Assembly (NCBI GenBank): GCA_026724425.1
Contig: JAIUCV010001288.1
Span: 61,409-125,408, forward strand
Origin: Erythrophleum ivorense
Taxonomy: Eukaryota; Streptophyta; Magnoliopsida; Fabales; Fabaceae
Length of the DNA: 64,000 nt
Direction of reading: 5' to 3'
Positions 34,422-46,096 of the stretch are shown here, one piece after another (the stretch's first letter is position 1; every line of letters begins with the position of its first letter). A program made the position numbers and the translations under genes. The notes beneath the pieces are model-generated. The model saw only the letters and a program-made list of their open reading frames with translations, searched no databases and was not told the DNA's origin.

Positions 34422-34788
34422 TTTTTTTTTTTTTTTTTTTCGTTTTAAATCCGAAAATTCTGGAAGGCGTATCTGTAAGACCGTGTGGACGTACACCGCC
34501 CACAGCCCCTTCTCGCGAAGCCCCAAGAGTGCTTTAGGTGTCTAAACATCGTTTGTGCCCAAAATAACGACGTTTATATGCTTTTCCGGGCCATTTTCTA
34601 CAACGGACTCCGAATCAAAGAATACAAAGCGGTATGCTACGTGTTCTTAGGATGCATCCATCATTCCTCTCTTAGAAAGCCTACCCAACAGTCCGGACCG
34701 GGCCTAAGCATCAAGTGGGGCCCACGCCGAATGAGCGTCCAAGATCCTTTTGGGAAAGGATATATGCGATTGCGCGTTATATACAAAC

Positions 34789-34907
34789 GGGTGCGATCAT
34801 ACCAGCACTAATGCACCGGATCCCATCAGAACTCCGCAGTTAAGCGTGCTTGGGCGAGAGTAGTACTAGGATGGGTGACCTCCCGGGAAGTCCTCGTGTT
34901 GCACCCC
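34789..34907 (+). rRNA. 5S ribosomal RNA, gene 72
   Basis: Spacer S1, G25, A + T18. Confidence 0.98.
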
Positions 34908-35274
34908 ATTTTTTTTTTTTTTTTTTCGTTTTAAATCCGAAAATTCTGGAAGGCGTATCTGTAAGACCGTGTGGACGTACACCGCCCACAGCCCCTTCTC
35001 GCGAAGCCCCAAGAGTGCTTTAGGTGTCTAAACATCGTTTGTGCCCAAAATAACGACGTTTAGATGCTTTTCCGGGCCATTTTCTACAACGGACTCCGAA
35101 TCAAAGAATACAAAGCGGTATGCTACGTGTTCTTAGGATGCATCCATCATTCCTCTCTTAGAAAGCCTACCCAACAGTCCGGACCGGGCCTAAGCATCAA
35201 GTGGGGCCCACGCCGAATGAGCGTCCAAGATCCTTTTGGGAAAGGATATATGCGATTGCGCGTTATATACAAAC

Positions 35275-35393
35275 GGGTGCGATCATACCAGCACTAATGC
35301 ACCGGATCCCATCAGAACTCCGCAGTTAAGCGTGCTTGGGCGAGAGTAGTACTAGGATGGGTGACCTCCCGGGAAGTCCTCGTGTTGCACCCC
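35275..35393 (+). rRNA. 5S ribosomal RNA, gene 73
   Basis: Spacer S2, G25, A + T19. Occupies the place of mosaic gene 66 in the 7-unit repeat but is a normal S2 unit. Confidence 0.98.
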
Positions 35394-35761
35394 ATTTTTT
35401 TTTTTTTTTTTTTCGTTTTAAATCCGAAAATTCTGGAAGGCGTATCTGTAAGACCGTGTGGACGTACACCGCCCACAGCCCCTTCTCGCGAAGCCCCAAG
35501 AGTGCTTTAGGTGTCTAAACATCGTTTGTGCCCAAAATAACGACGTTTAGATGCTTTTCCGGGCCATTTTCTACAACGGACTCCGAATCAAAGAATACAA
35601 AGCGGTATGCTACGTGTTCTTAGGATGCATCCATCATTCCTCTCTTAGAAAGCCTACCCAACAGTCCGGACCGGGCCTAAGCATCAAGTGGGGCCCACGC
35701 CGAATGAGCGTCCAAGATCCTTTTGGGAAAGGATATATGCGATTGCGCGTTATATACAAAC

Positions 35762-35880
35762 TGGTGCGATCATACCAGCACTAATGCACCGGATCCCATC
35801 AGAACTCCGCAGTTAAGCGTGCTTGGGCGAGAGTAGTACTAGGATGGGTGACCTCCCGGGAAGTCCTCGTGTTGCACCCC
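35762..35880 (+). rRNA. 5S ribosomal RNA, gene 74 (G1T)
   Basis: Spacer S2, G25, A + T19. The first transcribed base is T (35762) instead of G, which opens the end of helix I and alters the initiation base next to C at -1. Confidence 0.94.
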
Positions 35881-36248
35881 ATTTTTTTTTTTTTTTTTTT
35901 CGTTTTAAATCCGAAAATTCTGGAAGGCGTATCTGTAAGACCGTGTGGACGTACACCGCCCACAGCCCCTTCTCGCGAAGCCCCAAGAGTGCTTTAGGTG
36001 TCTAAACATCGTTTGTGCCCAAAATAACGACGTTTAGATGCTTTTCCGGGCCATTTTCTACAACGGACTCCGAATCAAAGAATACAAAGCGGTATGCTAC
36101 GTGTTCTTAGGATGCATCCATCATTCCTCTCTTAGAAAGCCTACCCAACAGTCCGGACCGGGCCTAAGCATCAAGTGGGGCCCACGCCGAATGAGCGTCC
36201 AAGATCCTTTTGGGAAAGGATATATGCGATTGCGCGTTATATACAAAC

Positions 36249-36367
36249 GGGTGCGATCATACCAGCACTAATGCACCGGATCCCATCAGAACTCCGCAGT
36301 TAAGCGTGCTTGGGCGAGAGTAGTACTAGGATGGGTGACCTCCCGGGAAGTCCTCGTGTTGCACCCC
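36249..36367 (+). rRNA. 5S ribosomal RNA, gene 75
   Basis: Spacer S2, G25, A + T19. Confidence 0.98.
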
Positions 36368-36735
36368 ATTTTTTTTTTTTTTTTTTTCGTTTTAAATCCG
36401 AAAATTCTGGAAGGCGTATCTGTAAGACCGTGTGGACGTACACCGCCCACAGCCCCTTCTCGCGAAGCCCCAAGAGTGCTTTAGGTGTCTAAACATCGTT
36501 TGTGCCCAAAATAACGACGTTTAGACGCTTTTCCGGGCCATTTTCTACTACGGACTCCGAATCAAAGAATACAAAGCGGTATGCTACGTGTTCTTAGGAT
36601 GCATCCATCATTCCTCTCTTAGAAAGCCTACCCAACAGTCCGGACCGGGCCTAAGCATCAAGTGGGGCCCACGCCGAATGAGCGTCCAAGATCCTTTTGG
36701 GAAAGGATATATGCGATTGCGCGTTATATACAAAC

Positions 36736-36854
36736 GGGTGCGATCATACCAGCACTAATTCACCGGATCCCATCAGAACTCCGCAGTTAAGCGTGCTTGG
36801 GCGAGAGTAGTACTAGGATGGGTGACCTCCCGGGAAGTCCTCGTGTTGCACCCC
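36736..36854 (+). rRNA. 5S ribosomal RNA, gene 76 (T25 allele)
   Basis: Spacer S3, T25, no A, T19. Starts the second 5-unit block. Confidence 0.96.
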
Positions 36855-37221
36855 TTTTTTTTTTTTTTTTTTTCGTTTTAAATCCGAAAATTCTGGAAGG
36901 CGTATCTGTAAGACCGTGTGGACGTACACCGCCCACAGCCCCTTCTCGCGAAGCCCCAAGAGTGCTTTAGGTGTCTAAACATCGTTTGTGCCCAAAATAA
37001 CGACGTTTATATGCTTTTCCGGGCCATTTTCTACAACGGACTCCGAATCAAAGAATACAAAGCGGTATGCTACGTGTTCTTAGGATGCATCCATCATTCC
37101 TCTCTTAGAAAGCCTACCCAACAGTCCGGACCGGGCCTAAGCATCAAGTGGGGCCCACGCCGAATGAGCGTCCAAGATCCTTTTGGGAAAGGATATATGC
37201 GATTGCGCGTTATATACAAAC

Positions 37222-37340
37222 GGGTGCGATCATACCAGCACTAATGCACCGGATCCCATCAGAACTCCGCAGTTAAGCGTGCTTGGGCGAGAGTAGTACT
37301 AGGATGGGTGACCTCCCGGGAAGTCCTCGTGTTGCACCCC
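37222..37340 (+). rRNA. 5S ribosomal RNA, gene 77
   Basis: Spacer S1, G25, A + T18. Confidence 0.98.
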
Positions 37341-37707
37341 ATTTTTTTTTTTTTTTTTTCGTTTTAAATCCGAAAATTCTGGAAGGCGTATCTGTAAGAC
37401 CGTGTGGACGTACACCGCCCACAGCCCCTTCTCGCGAAGCCCCAAGAGTGCTTTAGGTGTCTAAACATCGTTTGTGCCCAAAATAACGACGTTTAGATGC
37501 TTTTCCGGGCCATTTTCTACAACGGACTCCGAATCAAAGAATACAAAGCGGTATGCTACGTGTTCTTAGGATGCATCCATCATTCCTCTCTTAGAAAGCC
37601 TACCCAACAGTCCGGACCGGGCCTAAGCATCAAGTGGGGCCCACGCCGAATGAGCGTCCAAGATCCTTTTGGGAAAGGATATATGCGATTGCGCGTTATA
37701 TACAAAC

Positions 37708-37826
37708 GGGTGCGATCATACCAGCACTAATGCACCGGATCCCATCAGAACTCCGCAGTTAAGCGTGCTTGGGCGAGAGTAGTACTAGGATGGGTGACCT
37801 CCCGGGAAGTCCTCGTGTTGCACCCC
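37708..37826 (+). rRNA. 5S ribosomal RNA, gene 78
   Basis: Spacer S2, G25, A + T18. Confidence 0.98.
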
Positions 37827-38193
37827 ATTTTTTTTTTTTTTTTTTCGTTTTAAATCCGAAAATTCTGGAAGGCGTATCTGTAAGACCGTGTGGACGTACA
37901 CCGCCCACAGCCCCTTCTCGCGAAGCCCCAAGAGTGCTTTAGGTGTCTAAACATCGTTTGTGCCCAAAATAACGACGTTTAGATGCTTTTCCGGGCCATT
38001 TTCTACAACGGACTCCGAATCAAAGAATACAAAGCGGTATGCTACGTGTTCTTAGGATGCATCCATCATTCCTCTCTTAGAAAGCCTACCCAACAGTCCG
38101 GACCGGGCCTAAGCATCAAGTGGGGCCCACGCCGAATGAGCGTCCAAGATCCTTTTGGGAAAGGATATATGCGATTGCGCGTTATATACAAAC

Positions 38194-38312
38194 GGGTGCG
38201 ATCATACCAGCACTAATGCACCGGATCCCATCAGAACTCCGCAGTTAAGCGTGCTTGGGCGAGAGTAGTACTAGGATGGGTGACCTCCCGGGAAGTCCTC
38301 GTGTTGCACCCC
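38194..38312 (+). rRNA. 5S ribosomal RNA, gene 79
   Basis: Spacer S2, G25, A + T19. Confidence 0.98.
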
Positions 38313-38680
38313 ATTTTTTTTTTTTTTTTTTTCGTTTTAAATCCGAAAATTCTGGAAGGCGTATCTGTAAGACCGTGTGGACGTACACCGCCCACAGCCC
38401 CTTCTCGCGAAGCCCCAAGAGTGCTTTAGGTGTCTAAACATCGTTTGTGCCCAAAATAACGACGTTTAGATGCTTTTCCGGGCCATTTTCTACAACGGAC
38501 TCCGAATCAAAGAATACAAAGCGGTATGCTACGTGTTCTTAGGATGCATCCATCATTCCTCTCTTAGAAAGCCTACCCAACAGTCCGGACCGGGCCTAAG
38601 CATCAAGTGGGGCCCACGCCGAATGAGCGTCCAAGATCCTTTTGGGAAAGGATATATGCGATTGCGCGTTATATACAAAC

Positions 38681-38799
38681 GGGTGCGATCATACCAGCAC
38701 TAATGCACCGGATCCCATCAGAACTCCGCAGTTAAGCGTGCTTGGGCGAGAGTAGTACTAGGATGGGTGACCTCCCGGGAAGTCCTCGTGTTGCACCCC
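38681..38799 (+). rRNA. 5S ribosomal RNA, gene 80
   Basis: Spacer S2, G25, A + T19. Confidence 0.98.
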
Positions 38800-39167
38800 A
38801 TTTTTTTTTTTTTTTTTTTCGTTTTAAATCCGAAAATTCTGGAAGGCGTATCTGTAAGACCGTGTGGACGTACACCGCCCACAGCCCCTTCTCGCGAAGC
38901 CCCAAGAGTGCTTTAGGTGTCTAAACATCGTTTGTGCCCAAAATAACGACGTTTAGACGCTTTTCCGGGCCATTTTCTACTACGGACTCCGAATCAAAGA
39001 ATACAAAGCGGTATGCTACGTGTTCTTAGGATGCATCCATCATTCCTCTCTTAGAAAGCCTACCCAACAGTCCGGACCGGGCCTAAGCATCAAGTGGGGC
39101 CCACGCCGAATGAGCGTCCAAGATCCTTTTGGGAAAGGATATATGCGATTGCGCGTTATATACAAAC

Positions 39168-39286
39168 GGGTGCGATCATACCAGCACTAATTCACCGGAT
39201 CCCATCAGAACTCCGCAGTTAAGCGTGCTTGGGCGAGAGTAGTACTAGGATGGGTGACCTCCCGGGAAGTCCTCGTGTTGCACCCC
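39168..39286 (+). rRNA. 5S ribosomal RNA, gene 81 (T25 allele)
   Basis: Spacer S3, T25, no A, T19. Counterpart of gene 76 at 2432 bases. Confidence 0.96.
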
Positions 39287-39653
39287 TTTTTTTTTTTTTT
39301 TTTTTCGTTTTAAATCCGAAAATTCTGGAAGGCGTATCTGTAAGACCGTGTGGACGTACACCGCCCACAGCCCCTTCTCGCGAAGCCCCAAGAGTGCTTT
39401 AGGTGTCTAAACATCGTTTGTGCCCAAAATAACGACGTTTATATGCTTTTCCGGGCCATTTTCTACAACGGACTCCGAATCAAAGAATACAAAGCGGTAT
39501 GCTACGTGTTCTTAGGATGCATCCATCATTCCTCTCTTAGAAAGCCTACCCAACAGTCCGGACCGGGCCTAAGCATCAAGTGGGGCCCACGCCGAATGAG
39601 CGTCCAAGATCCTTTTGGGAAAGGATATATGCGATTGCGCGTTATATACAAAC

Positions 39654-39772
39654 GGGTGCGATCATACCAGCACTAATGCACCGGATCCCATCAGAACTCC
39701 GCAGTTAAGCGTGCTTGGGCGAGAGTAGTACTAGGATGGGTGACCTCCCGGGAAGTCCTCGTGTTGCACCCC
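39654..39772 (+). rRNA. 5S ribosomal RNA, gene 82
   Basis: Spacer S1, G25, A + T18. Confidence 0.98.
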
Positions 39773-40139
39773 ATTTTTTTTTTTTTTTTTTCGTTTTAAA
39801 TCCGAAAATTCTGGAAGGCGTATCTGTAAGACCGTGTGGACGTACACCGCCCACAGCCCCTTCTCGCGAAGCCCCAAGAGTGCTTTAGGTGTCTAAACAT
39901 CGTTTGTGCCCAAAATAACGACGTTTAGATGCTTTTCCGGGCCATTTTCTACAACGGACTCCGAATCAAAGAATACAAAGCGGTATGCTACGTGTTCTTA
40001 GGATGCATCCATCATTCCTCTCTTAGAAAGCCTACCCAACAGTCCGGACCGGGCCTAAGCATCAAGTGGGGCCCACGCCGAATGAGCGTCCAAGATCCTT
40101 TTGGGAAAGGATATATGCGATTGCGCGTTATATACAAAC

Positions 40140-40258
40140 GGGTGCGATCATACCAGCACTAATGCACCGGATCCCATCAGAACTCCGCAGTTAAGCGTGC
40201 TTGGGCGAGAGTAGTACTAGGATGGGTGACCTCCCGGGAAGTCCTCGTGTTGCACCCC
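40140..40258 (+). rRNA. 5S ribosomal RNA, gene 83
   Basis: Spacer S2, G25, A + T18. Confidence 0.98.
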
Positions 40259-40625
40259 ATTTTTTTTTTTTTTTTTTCGTTTTAAATCCGAAAATTCTGG
40301 AAGGCGTATCTGTAAGACCGTGTGGACGTACACCGCCCACAGCCCCTTCTCGCGAAGCCCCAAGAGTGCTTTAGGTGTCTAAACATCGTTTGTGCCCAAA
40401 ATAACGACGTTTAGATGCTTTTCCGGGCCATTTTCTACAACGGACTCCGAATCAAAGAATACAAAGCGGTATGCTACGTGTTCTTAGGATGCATCCATCA
40501 TTCCTCTCTTAGAAAGCCTACCCAACAGTCCGGACCGGGCCTAAGCATCAAGTGGGGCCCACGCCGAATGAGCGTCCAAGATCCTTTTGGGAAAGGATAT
40601 ATGCGATTGCGCGTTATATACAAAC

Positions 40626-40744
40626 GGGTGCGATCATACCAGCACTAATGCACCGGATCCCATCAGAACTCCGCAGTTAAGCGTGCTTGGGCGAGAGTAG
40701 TACTAGGATGGGTGACCTCCCGGGAAGTCCTCGTGTTGCACCCC
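40626..40744 (+). rRNA. 5S ribosomal RNA, gene 84
   Basis: Spacer S2, G25, A + T19. Confidence 0.98.
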
Positions 40745-41112
40745 ATTTTTTTTTTTTTTTTTTTCGTTTTAAATCCGAAAATTCTGGAAGGCGTATCTGT
40801 AAGACCGTGTGGACGTACACCGCCCACAGCCCCTTCTCGCGAAGCCCCAAGAGTGCTTTAGGTGTCTAAACATCGTTTGTGCCCAAAATAACGACGTTTA
40901 GATGCTTTTCCGGGCCATTTTCTACAACGGACTCCGAATCAAAGAATACAAAGCGGTATGCTACGTGTTCTTAGGATGCATCCATCATTCCTCTCTTAGA
41001 AAGCCTACCCAACAGTCCGGACCGGGCCTAAGCATCAAGTGGGGCCCACGCCGAATGAGCGTCCAAGATCCTTTTGGGAAAGGATATATGCGATTGCGCG
41101 TTATATACAAAC

Positions 41113-41231
41113 GGGTGCGATCATACCAGCACTAATGCACCGGATCCCATCAGAACTCCGCAGTTAAGCGTGCTTGGGCGAGAGTAGTACTAGGATGGGT
41201 GACCTCCCGGGAAGTCCTCGTGTTGCACCCC
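41113..41231 (+). rRNA. 5S ribosomal RNA, gene 85
   Basis: Spacer S2, G25, A + T20, one T longer than its counterpart gene 80. Confidence 0.98.
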
Positions 41232-41600
41232 ATTTTTTTTTTTTTTTTTTTTCGTTTTAAATCCGAAAATTCTGGAAGGCGTATCTGTAAGACCGTGTGG
41301 ACGTACACCGCCCACAGCCCCTTCTCGCGAAGCCCCAAGAGTGCTTTAGGTGTCTAAACATCGTTTGTGCCCAAAATAACGACGTTTAGACGCTTTTCCG
41401 GGCCATTTTCTACTACGGACTCCGAATCAAAGAATACAAAGCGGTATGCTACGTGTTCTTAGGATGCATCCATCATTCCTCTCTTAGAAAGCCTACCCAA
41501 CAGTCCGGACCGGGCCTAAGCATCAAGTGGGGCCCACGCCGAATGAGCGTCCAAGATCCTTTTGGGAAAGGATATATGCGATTGCGCGTTATATACAAAC

Positions 41601-41719
41601 GGGTGCGATCATACCAGCACTAATGCACCGGATCCCATCAGAACTCCGCAGTTAAGCGTGCTTGGGCGAGAGTAGTACTAGGATGGGTGACCTCCCGGGA
41701 AGTCCTCGTGTTGCACCCC
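41601..41719 (+). rRNA. 5S ribosomal RNA, gene 86
   Basis: Spacer S3, G25, A + T19. First of two identical-class units (86, 87). Confidence 0.98.
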
Positions 41720-42087
41720 ATTTTTTTTTTTTTTTTTTTCGTTTTAAATCCGAAAATTCTGGAAGGCGTATCTGTAAGACCGTGTGGACGTACACCGCCC
41801 ACAGCCCCTTCTCGCGAAGCCCCAAGAGTGCTTTAGGTGTCTAAACATCGTTTGTGCCCAAAATAACGACGTTTAGACGCTTTTCCGGGCCATTTTCTAC
41901 TACGGACTCCGAATCAAAGAATACAAAGCGGTATGCTACGTGTTCTTAGGATGCATCCATCATTCCTCTCTTAGAAAGCCTACCCAACAGTCCGGACCGG
42001 GCCTAAGCATCAAGTGGGGCCCACGCCGAATGAGCGTCCAAGATCCTTTTGGGAAAGGATATATGCGATTGCGCGTTATATACAAAC

Positions 42088-42206
42088 GGGTGCGATCATA
42101 CCAGCACTAATGCACCGGATCCCATCAGAACTCCGCAGTTAAGCGTGCTTGGGCGAGAGTAGTACTAGGATGGGTGACCTCCCGGGAAGTCCTCGTGTTG
42201 CACCCC
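42088..42206 (+). rRNA. 5S ribosomal RNA, gene 87
   Basis: Spacer S3, G25, A + T19. Confidence 0.98.
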
Positions 42207-42574
42207 ATTTTTTTTTTTTTTTTTTTCGTTTTAAATCCGAAAATTCTGGAAGGCGTATCTGTAAGACCGTGTGGACGTACACCGCCCACAGCCCCTTCTC
42301 GCGAAGCCCCAAGAGTGCTTTAGGTGTCTAAACATCGTTTGTGCCCAAAATAACGACGTTTAGATGCTTTTCCGGGCCATTTTCTACAACGGACTCCGAA
42401 TCAAAGAATACAAAGCGGTATGCTACGTGTTCTTAGGATGCATCCATCATTCCTCTCTTAGAAAGCCTACCCAACAGTCCGGACCGGGCCTAAGCATCAA
42501 GTGGGGCCCACGCCGAATGAGCGTCCAAGATCCTTTTGGGAAAGGATATATGCGATTGCGCGTTATATACAAAC

Positions 42575-42684
42575 GGGTGCGATCATACCAGCACTAATGC
42601 ACCGGACTCCCGCAGTTAAGCGTGCTTGGGCGAGAGTAGTACTAGGATGGGGTGACCTCCCGGGAAGTCCTCGTGTTGCACCCC
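42575..42684 (+). pseudogene. Broken 5S rRNA gene, gene 88
   Basis: Only 110 bases. ACCGGACTCCCGCAG replaces the normal stretch (near 42601-42615), a net loss of 10 bases that removes GGATCC and most of helix III and loop C. A further G is inserted in the box C G run (near 42648-42652). Such an RNA should not assemble into ribosomes. Spacer S2, A + T21, the longest T run. It opens the second indel patch, so read support is needed before calling the deletion real. Confidence 0.85.
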
Positions 42685-43055
42685 ATTTTTTTTTTTTTTT
42701 TTTTTTCGTTTTAAATCCGAAAATTCTGGAAGGCGTATCTGTAAGACCGTGTGGACGTACACCGCCCACAGCCCCTTCTCGCGAAGCCCCAAGAGTGCTT
42801 TAGGTGTCTAAACATCGTTTGTGCCCAAAATAACGACGTTTAGACGCTTTTCCGGGGCCATTTTCTACTACGGACTCCGAATCAAAGAATACAAAGCGGT
42901 ATGCTACGTGTTCTTAGGATGCATCCATCATTCCTCTCTTAGAAAGCCTACCCAACAGTCCGGACCGGGCCTAAGCATCAAGTGGGGCCCACGCCGAATG
43001 AGCGTCCAAGATCCTTTTGGGAAAGGATATATGCGATTGCGCGTTATATACAAAC

Positions 43056-43174
43056 GGGTGCGATCATACCAGCACTAATGCACCGGATCCCATCAGAACT
43101 CCGCAGTTAAGCGTGCTTGGGCGAGAGTAGTACTAGGATGGGTGACCTCCCGGGAAGTCCTCGTGTTGCACCCC
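43056..43174 (+). rRNA. 5S ribosomal RNA, gene 89
   Basis: Gene intact. Spacer S3 with one extra G near 42854-42857 (TCCGGGGCC). G25, A + T18. Confidence 0.97.
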
Positions 43175-43542
43175 ATTTTTTTTTTTTTTTTTTCGTTTTA
43201 AATCCGAAAATTCTGGAAGGCGTATCTGTAAGACCGTGTGGACGTACACCGCCCACAGCCCCTTCTCGCGAAGCCCCCAAGAGTGCTTTAGGTGTCTAAA
43301 CATCGTTTGTGCCCAAAATAACGACGTTTAGATGCTTTTCCGGGCCATTTTCTACAACGGACTCCGAATCAAAGAATACAAAGCGGTATGCTACGTGTTC
43401 TTAGGATGCATCCATCATTCCTCTCTTAGAAAGCCTACCCAACAGTCCGGACCGGGCCTAAGCATCAAGTGGGGCCCACGCCGAATGAGCGTCCAAGATC
43501 CTTTTGGGAAAGGATATATGCGATTGCGCGTTATATACAAAC

Positions 43543-43661
43543 GGGTGCGATCATACCAGCACTAATGCACCGGATCCCATCAGAACTCCGCAGTTAAGCG
43601 TGCTTGGGCGAGAGTAGTACTAGGATGGGTGACCTCCCGGGAAGTCCTCGTGTTGCACCCC
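43543..43661 (+). rRNA. 5S ribosomal RNA, gene 90
   Basis: Gene intact. Spacer S2 with one extra C near 43274-43278. G25, A + T18. Confidence 0.97.
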
Positions 43662-44028
43662 ATTTTTTTTTTTTTTTTTTCGTTTTAAATCCGAAAATTC
43701 TGGAAGGCGTATCTGTAAGACCGTGTGGACGTACACCGCCCACAGCCCCTTCTCGCGAAGCCCCAAGAGTGCTTTAGGTGTCTAAACATCGTTTTGTGCC
43801 CAAAATAACGACGTTTAGATGCTTTTCCGGGCCATTTTCTACAACGGACTCCGAATCAAAGAATACAAAGCGGTATGCTACGTGTTCTTAGGATGCATCC
43901 ATCATTCCTCTCTTAGAAGCCTACCCAACAGTCCGGACCGGGCCTAAGCATCAAGTGGGGCCCACGCCGAATGAGCGTCCAAGATCCTTTTGGGAAAGGA
44001 TATATGCGATTGCGCGTTATATACAAAC

Positions 44029-44147
44029 GGGTGCGATCATACCAGCACTAATGCACCGGATCCCATCAGAACTCCGCAGTTAAGCGTGCTTGGGCGAGAG
44101 TAGTACTAGGATGGGTGACCTCCCGGGAAGTCCTCGTGTTGCACCCC
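44029..44147 (+). rRNA. 5S ribosomal RNA, gene 91
   Basis: Gene intact. Spacer S2 has an extra T near 43792-43795 and lacks one A near 43917 (TTAGAAGCC). G25, A + T20. Confidence 0.97.
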
Positions 44148-44517
44148 ATTTTTTTTTTTTTTTTTTTTCGTTTTAAATCCGAAAATTCTGGAAGGCGTAT
44201 CTGTAAGACCGTGTGGACGTACACCGCCCACAGCCCCTTCTCGCGAAGCCCCAAGAGTGCTTTAGGTTGTCTAAACATCGTTTGTGCCCAAAATAACGAC
44301 GTTTAGATGCTTTTCCGGGCCATTTTCTACAACGGACTCCGAATCAAAGAATACAAAGCGGTATGCTACGTGTTCTTAGGATGCATCCATCATTCCTCTC
44401 TTAGAAAGCCTACCCAACAGTCCGGACCGGGCCTAAGCATCAAGTGGGGCCCACGCCGAATGAGCGTCCAAGATCCTTTTGGGAAAGGATATATGCGATT
44501 GCGCGTTATATACAAAC

Positions 44518-44636
44518 GGGTGCGATCATACCAGCACTAATGCACCGGATCCCATCAGAACTCCGCAGTTAAGCGTGCTTGGGCGAGAGTAGTACTAGGA
44601 TGGGTGACCTCCCGGGAAGTCCTCGTGTTGCACCCC
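44518..44636 (+). rRNA. 5S ribosomal RNA, gene 92
   Basis: Gene followed by an extra C (five Cs, 44633-44637), then A + T20. The spacer (S2) has an extra T near 44266-44268. G25. Confidence 0.94.
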
Positions 44637-45006
44637 CATTTTTTTTTTTTTTTTTTTTCGTTTTAAATCCGAAAATTCTGGAAGGCGTATCTGTAAGACC
44701 GTGTGGACGTACACCGCCCACAGCCCCTTCTCGCGAAGCCCCAAGAGTGCTTTAGGTGTCTAAACATCGTTTGTGCCCAAAATAACGACGTTTAGACGCT
44801 TTTCCGGGCCATTTTCTACTACGGACTCCGAATCAAAGAATACAAAGCGGTATGCTACGTGTTCTTAGGATGCATCCATCATTCCTCTCTTAGAAAGCCT
44901 ACCCAACAGTCCGGACCGGGCCTAAGCATCAAGTGGGGCCCACGCCGAATGAGCGTCCAAGATCCTTTTGGGAAAGGATATATGCGATTGCGCGTTATAT
45001 ACAAAC

Positions 45007-45125
45007 GGGTGCGATCATACCAGCACTAATTCACCGGATCCCATCAGAACTCCGCAGTTAAGCGTGCTTGGGCGAGAGTAGTACTAGGATGGGTGACCTC
45101 CCGGGAAGTCCTCGTGTTGCACCCC
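45007..45125 (+). rRNA. 5S ribosomal RNA, gene 93 (T25 allele)
   Basis: Spacer S3, T25, no A, T18. Sits where gene 46 would be in the distant duplication, but gene 46 has an S2 spacer, so the breakpoint is near here. Confidence 0.96.
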
Positions 45126-45491
45126 TTTTTTTTTTTTTTTTTTCGTTTTAAATCCGAAAATTCTGGAAGGCGTATCTGTAAGACCGTGTGGACGTACACC
45201 GCCCACAGCCCCTTCTCGCGAAGCCCCAAGAGTGCTTTAGGTGTCTAAACATCGTTTGTGCCCAAAATAACGACGTTTATATGCTTTTCCGGGCCATTTT
45301 CTACAACGGACTCCGAATCAAAGAATACAAAGCGGTATGCTACGTGTTCTTAGGATGCATCCATCATTCCTCTCTTAGAAAGCCTACCCAACAGTCCGGA
45401 CCGGGCCTAAGCATCAAGTGGGGCCCACGCCGAATGAGCGTCCAAGATCCTTTTGGGAAAGGATATATGCGATTGCGCGTTATATACAAAC

Positions 45492-45610
45492 GGGTGCGAT
45501 CATACCAGCACTAATGCACCGGATCCCATCAGAACTCCGCAGTTAAGCGTGCTTGGGCGAGAGTAGTACTAGGATGGGTGACCTCCCGGGAAGTCCTCGT
45601 GTTGCACCCC
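45492..45610 (+). rRNA. 5S ribosomal RNA, gene 94
   Basis: Spacer S1, G25, A + T18. Counterpart of gene 47. Confidence 0.98.
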
Positions 45611-45977
45611 ATTTTTTTTTTTTTTTTTTCGTTTTAAATCCGAAAATTCTGGAAGGCGTATCTGTAAGACCGTGTGGACGTACACCGCCCACAGCCCCTT
45701 CTCGCGAAGCCCCAAGAGTGCTTTAGGTGTCTAAACATCGTTTGTGCCCAAAATAACGACGTTTAGATGCTTTTCCGGGCCATTTTCTACAACGGACTCC
45801 GAATCAAAGAATACAAAGCGGTATGCTACGTGTTCTTAGGATGCATCCATCATTCCTCTCTTAGAAAGCCTACCCAACAGTCCGGACCGGGCCTAAGCAT
45901 CAAGTGGGGCCCACGCCGAATGAGCGTCCAAGATCCTTTTGGGAAAGGATATATGCGATTGCGCGTTATATACAAAC

Positions 45978-46096
45978 GGGTGCGATCATACCAGCACTAA
46001 TTCACCGGATCCCATCAGAACTCCGCAGTTAAGCGTGCTTGGGCGAGAGTAGTACTAGGATGGGTGACCTCCCGGGAAGTCCTCGTGTTGCACCCC
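45978..46096 (+). rRNA. 5S ribosomal RNA, gene 95 (T25 allele)
   Basis: Spacer S2, T25, no A, T17. Counterpart of gene 48. Confidence 0.96.

Larger units (their letters stand above)
28703..35509 (+). repeat. 7-unit higher-order repeat (genes 60-66 and 67-73), 3401 bp period
   Basis: Order S4, S3/T25, S1, S2, S3/T25, S1, S2, repeated with every gene start 3401 apart. The last unit differs between copies: gene 66 is a mosaic, gene 73 is normal S2. Confidence 0.9.
34038..41347 (+). repeat. Three 5-unit blocks (genes 71-75, 76-80, 81-85), 2432-2433 bp period
   Basis: Each block is S3/T25, S1, S2, S2, S2. Starts of the first unit are 34303, 36736 and 39168. Blocks two and three also share T18 in their third unit, where block one has T19. 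Confidence 0.88.
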
